Numbered from the stretch's first letter, positions 43,232 to 51,972 are shown. The stretch is 64,000 nt of DNA from CAKSFT01 sp045544615 (GCA_045544615.1 JAZPZI010000039.1:186001-250000); one strand, 5' to 3'. Numbers and translations: made by a program. Notes: generated by a model from the sequence alone, not told the origin.

Positions 43232-43852
43232 CAGTTTACGGAAAACTCCTACCACTTTTCCTAAAATTGCCACTTCGTCGACAATAATCGGGTCCATATA
43301 ATCATTCTCAGGCTGGAGTCTGAAATGCCCGTTTTCTTTGTAGAAGGTCTTGACTGTAGCATTTTCACCGTCAACCAGCGCAACAACGATATCTCCGTTT
43401 TTAGCTGTAGGCTGACGCTCAACTATAATAAGGTCACCGTCCAAGATTGCGGCGTTTATCATAGATTCGCCAGAGACCCTCAGCATAAACAAGTCCTTGT
43501 TGTTTGCAAAATTCATAGGGAGTGGGAAGGTATCCTCGAGATTTTCAACGGCAGTTATCGGTGTACCTGCGGTAACCTTGCCGTAGATCGGGACGTCGAT
43601 ATATCTGTCATCGACATACTCGATTTTTGCAGGCTCGTTTTTCTCAACCACCATAATTGAGCGGTTTTTTGCAGAATCCCTCACGATTTTTCCGTGCATC
43701 TCAAGCTTTTTTAGCCGTGCATGAACGGTTGCGGTTGAGTTTAAGCCTACTGCCTGACAGATTTCTCTGACCGATGGTGGGAATCCTTTTTCTCGTAATT
43801 GATTTTCTATAAAACGCAGTATTTCAAAGTCTTTGCCTGAAAGCTCCGCCAT
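43229..43852 (-). CDS. lexA: SOS repressor LexA
   Basis: 207 residues. Winged-helix DNA-binding domain (about 1-65), cleavage site A95-G96 in VTAGTP, catalytic S130 (GESMINAAILDGD) and K168 (ATVKTF), all intact. It represses SOS genes and cleaves itself when RecA filaments form. GGAGGTG before the ATG at 43852 fixes the start; a longer in-frame start lacks support and would run into the promoter. A putative operator overlaps its promoter. It is divergent from an AbrB-type regulator. Confidence 0.96.
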   Translation of the reverse strand: MAELSGKDFEILRFIENQLREKGFPPSVREICQAVGLNSTATVHARLKKLEMHGKIVRDSAKNRSIMVVEKNEPAKIEYVDDRYIDVPIYGKVTAGTPITAVENLEDTFPLPMNFANNKDLFMLRVSGESMINAAILDGDLIIVERQPTAKNGDIVVALVDGENATVKTFYKENGHFRLQPENDYMDPIIVDEVAILGKVVGVFRKL

Positions 43853-43885
43853 AAAAACACCTCCGAAAATTTCTTTTATAAATTC

Positions 43886-43914
43886 ATTATAACACACATT
43901 TTCAGAAAAATCAA
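43886..43914 (-). promoter_or_regulatory. lexA promoter
   Basis: Minus strand TTGATT (43909-43914), 17-base spacer and perfect TATAAT (43886-43891). Confidence 0.75.
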
Positions 43915-43928
43915 ACAAATGTTTTGAT
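43910..43928. promoter_or_regulatory. Putative LexA operator in the lexA promoter
   Basis: ATCAAACAAATGTTTTGAT is a near-perfect palindrome. Its centre AAAC-AAAT-GTTT matches six of the eight fixed bases of the Gram-positive SOS box GAAC-N4-GTTC. It overlaps the lexA -35, where autorepression would act. Species-specific boxes vary, so this needs binding data. Confidence 0.5.
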
Positions 43929-43949
43929 TTTTTGGAATTTTTTTAAATA

Positions 43950-43978
43950 TTGACATTTTTTTCGTTTTGTGAGATAAT
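43950..43978 (+). promoter_or_regulatory. Promoter for the AbrB/SpoVT-like gene
   Basis: Perfect TTGACA (43950-43955), 17-base spacer, GATAAT (43973-43978). Confidence 0.75.
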
Positions 43979-44008
43979 AAAACTATAAAATGAAAAGGAG
44001 GCCGCATG

Positions 44009-44263
44009 ATGAAAGCTACAGGAATTACAAGACCGGTCGATGAGCTGGGAAGAATTGTTATACCAAAGGAAATCCGCCGCAGTTTCAAGATAAAGGAACG
44101 GGATCTTTTAGAAATTTTTATCGAAGGGGACAGTATTGTTTTGAGAAAAACCGATAATGTCTGTGCTATCTGCGCCTCAGCCGAGCAGACCGAGGAAATC
44201 GGCGGGAAGTTTGTGTGCCAGAAGTGTATCGCAAAGATATATGCTATGTATAAAGAAAACTAA
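44009..44263 (+). CDS. AbrB/SpoVT-like transition-state regulator with C-terminal Cys4 motif
   Basis: 84 residues. The SpoVT-AbrB swapped-hairpin domain is textbook (KATGITRPVDELGRIVIPKEIRR). The C-terminal 30 residues have CAIC (about residues 51-54) and CQKC (about 71-74), spaced as a small zinc ribbon. Such proteins bind AT-rich promoters and control growth-phase genes. GGAGG at 43997-44001 fits the second of two ATGs (44009; the first is 44006). The stop lies in the first of two 30-base direct repeats. Confidence 0.9.
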   Translation: MKATGITRPVDELGRIVIPKEIRRSFKIKERDLLEIFIEGDSIVLRKTDNVCAICASAEQTEEIGGKFVCQKCIAKIYAMYKEN

Positions 44264-44284
44264 AAACTGGTTTGAGTGAAAAAA
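44255..44284 (+). repeat. 30-base direct repeat, unit 1
   Basis: It begins GAAAACTAAAAAC and ends GAGTGAAAAAA. 28 of 30 bases match unit 2, 130 bases downstream. It includes the stop codon of the AbrB-type gene. Confidence 0.8.
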
Positions 44285-44305
44285 GCCCCGAGGGGCTTTT
44301 CTTTT
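44279..44305 (+). terminator. Terminator after the AbrB-type gene
   Basis: AAAAGCCCC and GGGGCTTTT pair around GA, followed by CTTTTT. Confidence 0.88.
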
Positions 44306-44308
44306 TCC

Positions 44309-44380
44309 GAAATTGGTCTCTGGAGTATCAACATACGCCGACGAGCCCGATTTCAAAAAATCCAACTTTGTTTTTCGTTC
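44309..44380 (+). repeat. Possible divergent family B arm
   Basis: A 12-base stem (44309-44320 with 44343-44354; ten Watson-Crick pairs, one G-U and one mismatch) encloses GTAT-CAAC-ATAC and is followed by CGCCGACGA, as in family B. A TCCAACTTTGTTTTTCG tail resembles the family's ACTTCCTTTTTCG. The stem sequence itself is different from B1 and B2. Confidence 0.5.
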
Positions 44381-44384
44381 TCTT

Positions 44385-44414
44385 GAAAACTAAAAACTTG
44401 TTTGAATGAAAAAA
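44385..44414 (+). repeat. 30-base direct repeat, unit 2
   Basis: Matches unit 1 at 44255 in 28 of 30 positions. Together they bracket a terminator and the family-B-like hairpin. Confidence 0.8.
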
Positions 44415-44425
44415 TTATAAAACCC

Positions 44426-44458
44426 AAAAAGGCTGAACAAAATGTTCAGCCTTTTTCT
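44426..44458. terminator. Bidirectional terminator for the amidohydrolase and AbrB genes
   Basis: AAAAAGGCTGAACA and its complement pair around AAA, with T's after. It lies eight bases from the end of the convergent amidohydrolase gene. Confidence 0.9.
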
Positions 44459-44465
44459 TATAATC

Positions 44466-45626
44466 TTATCTCTCATACACAACTTTGCCGTTGATTATAG
44501 TCTTTAGCGCCTTTGCACCAAACTCGCAAGGGAGCTTATCAAAGATTACCATATCGGCATCCTTGCCGACCTCGATTGAGCCGACTCTGTCTGCGATTCC
44601 GCAGTTTTTCGCAGCGGCGATTGTGATACCGGCAATGGCAAGGTCTTTTTGCATACCATTTTCGCTGGCGAGTGCTGCACAAAGCGACAGATTCTCGATT
44701 GTGATTTCGGGGTGGTCGGTTATGATTGCAACGCTAACACCCATATCCGAGAGCTTTTTGTATGTAGAAAAGCTCAGGTTTTTGAGCTCGGGTTTGCTTC
44801 GGTCGCAAAGTGTCGGGCCGAGCATTACCGGGATGTTCTCACGTTTTATAATATCTGCAACAAGCTCGCCCTCGGTGCAGTGCTCGATTGTGATTTTTAT
44901 ATTAAACTCCTTGCCGATTCTGATTGCAGAGCATATATCGTCTGCACGGTGGGCATGGATTTTAACAGGAATCTCGCCCTCTAAAACAGGAATCATAGCC
45001 TCAAGCTTTATATCATAATCGGGTTTTTCGTTCTCGTCAGGGTCTAAAAGATACTCATTCTTTGCATCAAGGTATTCCTGTGCCTTAAAGAGTGTTTCAC
45101 GGATGAGCGACATTGTACCCATTCTTGTAACAGGTGTCTGATTTTTTGTGTGATACACCGATTTCGGGTTCTCTCCCAATGCAAATTTCATTGCAACAGG
45201 TGCTTTTAAAATCATATCGTCAACGCAGATGCCCGAAGTTTTTATTGCGGCGAACTGACCGCTTATCGGGTTTGCACTTCCCGGGCCTGTAACAACTGTG
45301 GTAACACCACCCGATAGAGCATCGGAAAATGAGCGGTCGAACGGGTTTATTGCATCTATTGCGCGCATCTGTGGAGTAATCGGGTCGGAGTCCTCGTTTC
45401 CGTCGTCGCCCTCAAAGCCGAGCGAATCCTCAAACATTCCTGCATGACAGTGTGCATCGATAAGACCGGGCAGGAGGAAGTTGCCGTGAGCATCAATTTC
45501 TTCTGATACCTCAAACTCTGTTGTGTCATCTCCGACATACCGGATTTTATCATCAAATACGACCACGCCGTTTTCGAATTCCACGCCCGACATGGTTATG
45601 ATATGAGCATTTTTTATCTTTTTCAT
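44466..45626 (-). CDS. Amidohydrolase family protein
   Basis: 386 residues. Metal-dependent hydrolase fold: the N-terminal beta sandwich, then the metal motif PGLIDAHCHAGMF, SGGVTTVVTGPGSANP, KIHAHRADDICSAIRIG, TIEHCTEGE and a late TDHPE. It resembles imidazolonepropionase-like or deacetylase-type amidohydrolases; its substrate is not clear. Cytosolic. trxB ends 16 bases upstream of its start, so the two probably form an operon with the PPi-PFK gene further upstream. Confidence 0.85.
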   Translation of the reverse strand: MKKIKNAHIITMSGVEFENGVVVFDDKIRYVGDDTTEFEVSEEIDAHGNFLLPGLIDAHCHAGMFEDSLGFEGDDGNEDSDPITPQMRAIDAINPFDRSFSDALSGGVTTVVTGPGSANPISGQFAAIKTSGICVDDMILKAPVAMKFALGENPKSVYHTKNQTPVTRMGTMSLIRETLFKAQEYLDAKNEYLLDPDENEKPDYDIKLEAMIPVLEGEIPVKIHAHRADDICSAIRIGKEFNIKITIEHCTEGELVADIIKRENIPVMLGPTLCDRSKPELKNLSFSTYKKLSDMGVSVAIITDHPEITIENLSLCAALASENGMQKDLAIAGITIAAAKNCGIADRVGSIEVGKDADMVIFDKLPCEFGAKALKTIINGKVVYER

Positions 45627-45642
45627 ATAAAAAGCCTTTCTT

Positions 45643-46554
45643 TTATGAATTAAGGTAGTTTATTGCAGAAACTGCGGCAACTGCACCGTCTGCGGCTGCG
45701 GTTACAATCTGGCGAAGCGGAGTTTCTCTTGCATCACCTGCTGCGAAAATTCCCGGCTTGTCGGTCGCCATTTCTCTGTCGGTTCTGATAAAACCGTCGT
45801 TTGTGAGATACACATATCTTCCTGCAAGCTCGGTTTCAGGGATTCTGCCTATTGCGACAAATACCGCCGATGTGTCGATTTTAGAGGTAGCACCTGTTAA
45901 GACATTTTTTAGAGTCACCGAGTCGAGCACGGTTTTACCGTGGATTTTGTCAACAGTGCTATTGGTGATAACGGTGATTTTATCATTTTCCATAACACGC
46001 TTTACGAGTGTGTTGTTTGCACGGAACTTTTCGCTTCTGTGTACAAGGTATACCTTTGATGAGAACTTTGAAAGATAGAGTGCATCCTCGAATGCGGTGT
46101 TTCCGCCGCCGACAACGAGTGTGGTCTGACCCTTGAAGAATGCTCCGTCGCAGGTTGCACAGTATGAAACGCCAAGCCCCGAGAATTGAGCTTCGCCCTC
46201 GACATTGAGCTTTCTCGGGTTTGCACCTGTTGCAAAGATTATAGCTTTTGCCTCATATGCGTTCTTTCTTGTTCTTACGATTTTTATTTCCTTGTCGGCG
46301 TCCTCGATTTCGCGCACCTTTTCGGTTGAAATATCTGCACCGAACTTTTTTGCATGCTTCAAAAAGGCCTCGGAGAGTTCTTCACCCTTTGGAGTGTCAT
46401 AAAATCCGGGGTAGTTGTCTACATCGTATGTGTAGTTTATCTGACCGCCGTAGTTTATCGCCTCTAAAACCAGCGTTTTCATGCCGCCACGGGATGCGTA
46501 AATTGCGGCCGAGAGTCCTGCCGCACCGCCGCCGATTATTATAATATCGTACAT
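45643..46554 (-). CDS. trxB: Thioredoxin-disulfide reductase
   Basis: 303 residues. FAD motif DIIIIGGGAAGLSAAIYASRGG, redox-active CATC in SYCATCDGAFF, NADPH motif VVGGGNTAFEDAL and the C-terminal FAD GIFAAGDARETPLRQI. Reduces thioredoxin with NADPH. GAGGTGA before the ATG at 46554 fixes the start; a longer frame lacks a ribosome site. Co-directional with the PPi-PFK gene 22 bases upstream. Confidence 0.96.
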   Translation of the reverse strand: MYDIIIIGGGAAGLSAAIYASRGGMKTLVLEAINYGGQINYTYDVDNYPGFYDTPKGEELSEAFLKHAKKFGADISTEKVREIEDADKEIKIVRTRKNAYEAKAIIFATGANPRKLNVEGEAQFSGLGVSYCATCDGAFFKGQTTLVVGGGNTAFEDALYLSKFSSKVYLVHRSEKFRANNTLVKRVMENDKITVITNSTVDKIHGKTVLDSVTLKNVLTGATSKIDTSAVFVAIGRIPETELAGRYVYLTNDGFIRTDREMATDKPGIFAAGDARETPLRQIVTAAADGAVAAVSAINYLNS

Positions 46555-46576
46555 ATTTTTCACCTCATTTAAAAGT

Positions 46577-47794
46577 TTAGTTTCTGATTTCAAACTGCAT
46601 AAGCCCGTCGGCAAAAATTATTTCCTGCTCGCCTGCAATCAATGGCTTAGCATAGGTTATGAAGCCCTCGGTCACGAAGAAACCGTCTTCGGTTATCATA
46701 TTCTTCGGTACGCCCTTTTCAAAGTTTGCAACCTCATTTATATCAAAAGCTGTGATTTCCATCTTATATGGTGCATCGGACAGACGCATAAAGCCTGCCA
46801 TAACACCGCTCTTGCCCGAGATTGCCATCTCTACTGCCGCCTCGCCTGCTGCGAATGCCTCGTCAACATCTGTTTTTGAGCCGGCAAGTGCAAAGCAACG
46901 CTGAAGTGTGCTTAATTCTATGCTTCTTGTCTTTATTCCGAGCTCGGTTGTGATGAGCTTTTCGATAGTCTTGCCGACACCGCCCAAAGCCGCATGAGCA
47001 AAGCCGTCTTTAGCCGATTCCTTGAAGCTGTCGCTTTCGGTGAGGTATCTGCCGTTTTCGTCCTTGATACCCTCCGAAACTGCGATGATTGTGACATTCT
47101 TTTTGTCGGTTACATTTTTTAGCTTCTGCAAGAAGGCATCCTTGGAAAATGGAACTTCAGGCAGACAGATTATATCAACAGGGGAGAGCTCTACAGAGTT
47201 TGCAAGAGCCGCCGCCGCTGTGAGCCAGCCGGCGTTTCTTCCCATTATCTCAAGTACAATTACCGATTTCATCGAATAAACTCCGGTATCGAGCGCAAGC
47301 TGGCGGATTGAGTTCACAACAAACTTTGCCGCAGACCCGAAGCCGGGTGTATGGTCGGTGTGTGCAAGATCGTTATCAATAGTTTTCGGCACGCCGATAA
47401 ACTTTATATCGCTCTTGATTGTCTCTGCATATGCCGAGAGCTTTTTTACGGTATCCATCGAATCGTTTCCGCCAATATAGAGGAAGTATCCGATCTTGTA
47501 TTTTTCAAAAACCTCGAACATCTTCGGGTAGAGGTCGTCCGTGATATCCTCGGGAAGCTTTTTTCTGCACGAGCCGAGATATGATGACGGAGTCTGCTTT
47601 AAGAGGTTGATATTCTCTTTTTGCATACCGTCAAGAGAAATTATCTTTTCCGAGAGTATGCCCTCAACACCGTTTACCGTGCCGAGAACCTGTTCAATCT
47701 CGCCTGCTTCCTTTGCTTTTGCAATAACTCCTGCAAGGGAAGCGTTAATAACCGATGTCGGGCCGCCCGACTGTCCTACAAGTAAGTTTTTCAT
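46577..47794 (-). CDS. pfp: Diphosphate-dependent phosphofructokinase
   Basis: 405 residues. Phosphofructokinase fold with the key pair that marks PPi use: GGNDS at 108-112 (Asp in place of the ATP-enzyme Gly) and PKTIDND at 136-142 (Lys in place of Gly). The product is fructose 1,6-bisphosphate, with pyrophosphate instead of ATP, reversibly. MGRNAGWLTAAAALA is also conserved. This saves ATP in anaerobic glycolysis. An AGGAG site precedes the ATG. The phosphoryl donor is predicted from these residues, not shown. Confidence 0.88.
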   Translation of the reverse strand: MKNLLVGQSGGPTSVINASLAGVIAKAKEAGEIEQVLGTVNGVEGILSEKIISLDGMQKENINLLKQTPSSYLGSCRKKLPEDITDDLYPKMFEVFEKYKIGYFLYIGGNDSMDTVKKLSAYAETIKSDIKFIGVPKTIDNDLAHTDHTPGFGSAAKFVVNSIRQLALDTGVYSMKSVIVLEIMGRNAGWLTAAAALANSVELSPVDIICLPEVPFSKDAFLQKLKNVTDKKNVTIIAVSEGIKDENGRYLTESDSFKESAKDGFAHAALGGVGKTIEKLITTELGIKTRSIELSTLQRCFALAGSKTDVDEAFAAGEAAVEMAISGKSGVMAGFMRLSDAPYKMEITAFDINEVANFEKGVPKNMITEDGFFVTEGFITYAKPLIAGEQEIIFADGLMQFEIRN

Positions 47795-47811
47795 TTGTAT
47801 CTCCTTAAAAA

Positions 47812-50253
47812 TCAGTGTGTGTTAAAAATTCTGCCTGTATACTCTGTAAAGCTGATTGTGTCGGTAACGGGTGTCATACCCGAAAGGGAATCCCACCACA
47901 TAACCTTCAGCTCAGAGTATGAATAATCATAAGAAATGTCCTTTAAGTTATCAAAAATGCCTTCGGTGACAGTTTCAACCTTTGCAAGTTGTCCGGCGTT
48001 ATAGTACGCCAGGACTATAGTTGAATCGCCGCTCCCGATATATCCGCCGAGTGTAACCTTCGAAGGATATGATATGCCGATAAGCATAGGAGAGTCAGAA
48101 ACCCAGAAGGTCTTTGTTGCACTTCTCTTTACACCGCCGAGCGCATCATATGCCATAACCCAGAAATGATATTCGCCTTCGGTATAGTCAATGCCCGATA
48201 TCGCAAAAATCATCTCGCTTTTCGTGTTGTCGATTCTTGGGATGTATGAAAGACTGCCGTCCGCCAATTCTATATAGAATGCAAAATATTCGGCGTTTGC
48301 CTCGGAAATTCTATATGGAATTGTATCGGTAGTTCTGTATACCGGCGATTGTGTTGCTGTGTTTATCACACCGATGGGATTGCAAACGGTTATTGCCAAT
48401 GTTGCGGTTTTGCCGTTTGATGTTCTGGCTGTGATTGTAGCTGTGCCGCCCGATACACCTGTAACTTTGCCGTCAGAAACTGTAGCCGATGCTGACGATG
48501 ATGACCATGAAACAGTCTTATCGGTTGCATAATATGGGGAAATCATTGCAGTAAGTGTCAGGCTTTTTCCGACATATACGGCAGTATCGCCTGTGACTGT
48601 AATGCTTTCCGGAGCGATTGGAGTTTCCGACCATTTTGCATAGAGTGTTGTATCTTCTAAAACCGTGTCGGTTTCAAAATCCCATTCTGTTGCAAGAGCC
48701 TCGTCCTTGTACCAGCCTGCAAAATATGCTCCCGACTTTTCGGGTTCTGACGGAATGTCGAGCAGAGAATGCTTTGGAAGTGTTATTGATGCAATATCGT
48801 TTCCGCCGTTTGTATCAAAGTCCACCTTGACATTTTCAACCGTTGCATAGGCTTTTATTTTCGCATTATTATAGTTTCCTGACGGTTGCCATCTGCTGTT
48901 ATAGTAATAAAAGCTCTCACCCGCATTTGATGAGGCATAGGATGTGCCTTCAAAGGCGTGGTATGAGTTTTTGTTTGTCGGGTATTTCAGGGTCATAACT
49001 ACAGAAAAGCTTTCTCCTGCATCCAGTGCAACCGGAGTCTCAAGCGGTACTGTATGATGACCGTCATGTTCGAAAGTTCCGCTTACAGTCGACATTTTTG
49101 TACCGTCCTCAGGAGATGTATGGTTCTGGTCGAGGACATATACCTCTGCGGTGTAGTTTACAGGGTTTACCGTATTTCGGTTGCCGTCATAGGTCATAAA
49201 ACCGACCGCCTTTATGACCTGTGGAGTATCGGCAGTAAAGATGTTTGCTGATTTTTCAACCGACATATATGTTGTATAGTCTGCACCGTCGTAGTGGTGG
49301 TTTATGTGATAGTTACTTGCTGGCTCGACATTTACTGCCAAATAGTCGCCGATTGATGTGTCTTCATATGATAACCAGAAATATCCGCAGTCGTGACGTC
49401 CGTCACCCCAGCTGTTTTTGATTTTCCATGCACCCGGGTTTTGAGGCTTTTCCTCCAACTCGTCAAAATTTGAAAGTGCATAGTTATCGTCCCAACCGAC
49501 GATTGTTACTGCATGGTTTTCCTGGTCGTTTGTATAATCGTTCTGATAGTATGAGTTTGCATTGGTGTGGTAGATGCCATCTTCGTAATATGCCGCCGAA
49601 ACGCTGCCGTATGTAAGAATTGCCTCTTTTACCTGAGACGGGGATAACATCAGATAATCCTGAAGATGTGCATGGGAAGAATATCTTACCGACTCGGGCA
49701 GATTTGCCATATCCCCGTATGGGGCATACGGATAGTTTTCTTCAAGCTCGAGACCCTGCCAACATGAAAGGAACATTGCGGCACGTACAGGGTTTCCACC
49801 ACCGTAGTAGCCATATGCACTTGAGTGATATGTGGAACCATCGCCTGTAAATGAATTCTTGTTGTGTGCAAAATATCCGATATGGCGCTCGGAATAGTCA
49901 ACCTTTGCGACATCTGCATAGCCTTTTTTAATCATACTGGTTTCTGCAACGGATATTGTCGAGAATGCCCAGCACGAGCCATATTGCCCTTGGTTTTTTG
50001 CCGGGGTAACAAGCCCTTCGGCTACGGCGTCGTATGATGCGGGGAGATTTGCTTCGGTATATGAGTTATATATTTCGGTATCGCCCCAGATATAGTCTTT
50101 GCTGTGCTTAAAGTCCACCTCGAACTCGCCGATGGGTTCATACCCCGACGGTGAGATACGCTGTGGCGTGAGATTTACGATTTCTGTTGCGAATGCGGTA
50201 TTTGTTGACAGAACCGCAATAGCAGCCAATATCGACAGTATTTTTCTTTTCAT
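47812..50253 (-). CDS. Secreted papain-like (C1) cysteine peptidase with lectin-like, InlB-type and Big_2 domains
   Basis: 813 residues. Signal peptide 1-22. C1 peptidase domain with a full active site: oxyanion Q88, nucleophile C94 in QYGSCWAFS, H247 in ENHAVTIVGW and N280 in KIKNSWGD. Next come a lectin-like beta sandwich (about 315-455), an InlB B-type repeat (about 460-530, FDTNGGND..AGWYKDE..LYAKW), a Big_2 immunoglobulin-like domain (about 535-620) and a final beta-rich region. The repeats suggest cell-surface or mucus-facing activity, though no sorting signal or SLH domain is seen. AGGTG precedes the ATG. It probably degrades host or dietary proteins, or processes other surface proteins. 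Confidence 0.92.
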   Translation of the reverse strand: MKRKILSILAAIAVLSTNTAFATEIVNLTPQRISPSGYEPIGEFEVDFKHSKDYIWGDTEIYNSYTEANLPASYDAVAEGLVTPAKNQGQYGSCWAFSTISVAETSMIKKGYADVAKVDYSERHIGYFAHNKNSFTGDGSTYHSSAYGYYGGGNPVRAAMFLSCWQGLELEENYPYAPYGDMANLPESVRYSSHAHLQDYLMLSPSQVKEAILTYGSVSAAYYEDGIYHTNANSYYQNDYTNDQENHAVTIVGWDDNYALSNFDELEEKPQNPGAWKIKNSWGDGRHDCGYFWLSYEDTSIGDYLAVNVEPASNYHINHHYDGADYTTYMSVEKSANIFTADTPQVIKAVGFMTYDGNRNTVNPVNYTAEVYVLDQNHTSPEDGTKMSTVSGTFEHDGHHTVPLETPVALDAGESFSVVMTLKYPTNKNSYHAFEGTSYASSNAGESFYYYNSRWQPSGNYNNAKIKAYATVENVKVDFDTNGGNDIASITLPKHSLLDIPSEPEKSGAYFAGWYKDEALATEWDFETDTVLEDTTLYAKWSETPIAPESITVTGDTAVYVGKSLTLTAMISPYYATDKTVSWSSSSASATVSDGKVTGVSGGTATITARTSNGKTATLAITVCNPIGVINTATQSPVYRTTDTIPYRISEANAEYFAFYIELADGSLSYIPRIDNTKSEMIFAISGIDYTEGEYHFWVMAYDALGGVKRSATKTFWVSDSPMLIGISYPSKVTLGGYIGSGDSTIVLAYYNAGQLAKVETVTEGIFDNLKDISYDYSYSELKVMWWDSLSGMTPVTDTISFTEYTGRIFNTH

Positions 50254-50273
50254 GATTTACACCTCACAGGTTA

Positions 50274-51110
50274 TCAGAATAGTTTTTTATAAATTTCACA
50301 AATTGATTTATATACAAGATTTTTAAATATTGGTGCAGTCTTGTCGGCAGTTTCCTGGACCTCCTCGTGAGTGAGCGGGTTAGGGCTGATGCCTGCTGCC
50401 ATATTCGAGATTACGCTTATGCCGCAAACCTTCATTTTCATATGCGATGCCGCCATTGCCTCACAGGCTGTACTCATACCTACGGCATCTGCACCTATTG
50501 TGCGGCACATTCTGATTTCGGCAGGAGTCTCAAAGTTCGGGCCTGTGAGCTGAACATAGACACCGCTTTTCAAATTAACTCCCTCGGCACTTGCGACCGA
50601 TCTGATTATATCCTGAAGCTCGGGTGTGTAGATTTTTGACATATCAGGGAACCGTGTGCCGAGCTCGTCGATGTTTTTGCCGATAAGCGGTGACGGCACA
50701 AAGTTTGAGATATGGTCAGAAATCAGCATAAGGTCCCCGGCAGAAAAGTCGGGATTTATTCCGCCTGCAGCGTTGGTCAGGAAGAGCACTTCGGCACCGA
50801 GTGAGCGCATCACTCTTGCAGGAAGTACGACATCTGTTATCGGGTAGCCTTCATAGTAGTGGACCCTGCCCTGCATAATAACAACCGGTGCATCCTCCAC
50901 ATAGCCGAACACGAACTGTCCCTTGTGCCCGATGACGGTTGACTGCGGAAAATCGGGGATTTCGCTGTAGGGGATTGTGTCTACAATCTCTATACTGTTT
51001 GCAAAATCGCCGAGACCTGAGCCGAGCACGAGTGCAATTTTTGGCTCAAGTTTTACTTTTGAGCGTATATATTCTGTTATCTTTCTGATCTTTTCAAATT
51101 CGTTTTTCAT
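50274..51110 (-). CDS. punA: Purine-nucleoside phosphorylase
   Basis: 278 residues. Trimeric PNP family: LVLGSGLGDFAN, GHKGQFVFGYVEDAPVVIMQGRVHYYEGY, FLTNAAGGINPDFSAGDLMLISDHI, GVYVQLTGPNFETPAEIRM and GMSTACEAMAA. Splits inosine or guanosine with phosphate for purine salvage. CAGGAGA before the ATG at 51110 is the better start; the longer frame begins 27 bases earlier without a ribosome site. The protease gene follows 20 bases after the stop. Confidence 0.96.
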   Translation of the reverse strand: MKNEFEKIRKITEYIRSKVKLEPKIALVLGSGLGDFANSIEIVDTIPYSEIPDFPQSTVIGHKGQFVFGYVEDAPVVIMQGRVHYYEGYPITDVVLPARVMRSLGAEVLFLTNAAGGINPDFSAGDLMLISDHISNFVPSPLIGKNIDELGTRFPDMSKIYTPELQDIIRSVASAEGVNLKSGVYVQLTGPNFETPAEIRMCRTIGADAVGMSTACEAMAASHMKMKVCGISVISNMAAGISPNPLTHEEVQETADKTAPIFKNLVYKSICEIYKKLF

Positions 51111-51195
51111 AACAATCTCCTGTTTTTGGGTTTGCATAAATATCCATTATCATTATACATTATTTTCTTATTATATGCAATAGCAAAAAAACAAA

Positions 51196-51603
51196 TTATT
51201 CGGGGAAATTAAGCGAGTGCATAAATCCGTCGAGGTTGACGGTGCATATATCGCCCGCAACCGGCATACCGTCGATTACAAGCACATTTGCACGCACTTC
51301 CTGATCGATGCTTTTCGGGTAATTGAGGACACGGTATGTATAGCGTACTCCGCTTTTGCCGGCAAAGGGAAGAAGGTCAAGCCCTGCCTCTATCTGGAGA
51401 ACATTGTAGTTTTTGTAGACATCACCGAAGGTTTCGGGAACTGTTACGTCATAGGTTTCGATCGGGTTTTTCGAGACAATCCAGCCGTAGCTTTTTAAAA
51501 AACTTGCAATATCACGGCTTGTATGGTTTGCAGAGTACGAAATCACTCCGGCAAAGGTTACCGTCAAAAAAACCGTAAGAGAAAAGATAAAAAAATTTTT
51601 CAA
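51196..51603 (-). CDS. DUF4830-like membrane-anchored or secreted protein
   Basis: 135 residues. A hydrophobic N-terminus (about 1-23) is an uncleaved anchor or signal peptide. The rest matches the DUF4830 pattern: FLKSYGWIVSKNPIE, VTVPETFGDVYKNYNVLQIEAGLDLLPFAGKSGVRYTYRV, then GDICTVNLDGFMHSLNF. Function unknown; often a single gene in Clostridia. An AAAGGAG site lies before the ATG (minus strand). It stands between purine nucleoside phosphorylase and a divergent DUF378 gene. Confidence 0.8.
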   Translation of the reverse strand: MKNFFIFSLTVFLTVTFAGVISYSANHTSRDIASFLKSYGWIVSKNPIETYDVTVPETFGDVYKNYNVLQIEAGLDLLPFAGKSGVRYTYRVLNYPKSIDQEVRANVLVIDGMPVAGDICTVNLDGFMHSLNFPE

Positions 51604-51678
51604 AATAATTCAACTCCTTTAATAAGATGTTATACTAAAGGAGCTTGTAATAAACCGTACGGCTTGGCATAAATTCAA

Positions 51679-51717
51679 AATTTTTCCTGTATTTATAGAA
51701 TTAGTGCGGGAAAAATT
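51679..51717 (+). promoter_or_regulatory. Stem-loop upstream of the DUF378 gene
   Basis: AATTTTTCC (51679-51687) and GGAAAAATT (51709-51717) are perfect 9-base arms around 21 bases, in the divergent gap. It could be an operator or a leader hairpin. Confidence 0.4.
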
Positions 51718-51765
51718 ATAGTAAAAGGTTTTTTAAAAAAGCTTTTTTAGAAAGGATGGATTTGT

Positions 51766-51972
51766 ATGTTAGATAACATATCGCTTGCTCTCGTTATAAT
51801 TGGTGCAATAAACTGGGGAAGCATTGGCTTTTTCGGATTCGACCTTGTTGGTGCACTTTTTGGCGGACAGGGCTCGCCTATTGCAAGAATAATTTTTGCC
51901 ATAGTCGGAATTGCCGGGCTCTGGGCAATAGGAATTCTCTTTAAGGATAAGGTGCCTCAAAGAGAAAGATAA
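51766..51972 (+). CDS. DUF378 (YuzA-like) small membrane protein
   Basis: 68 residues, two membrane segments (about 5-25 and 38-58). Family motifs ALVIIGAINWGSIGFFGFDLVGALFGG and IARIIFAIVGIAGLW. AAAGGATGG precedes the ATG. Role unknown, although the family is widespread in Firmicutes. It is followed by a strong terminator, so it is its own transcript and not part of the Rnf operon. Confidence 0.9.
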   Translation: MLDNISLALVIIGAINWGSIGFFGFDLVGALFGGQGSPIARIIFAIVGIAGLWAIGILFKDKVPQRER

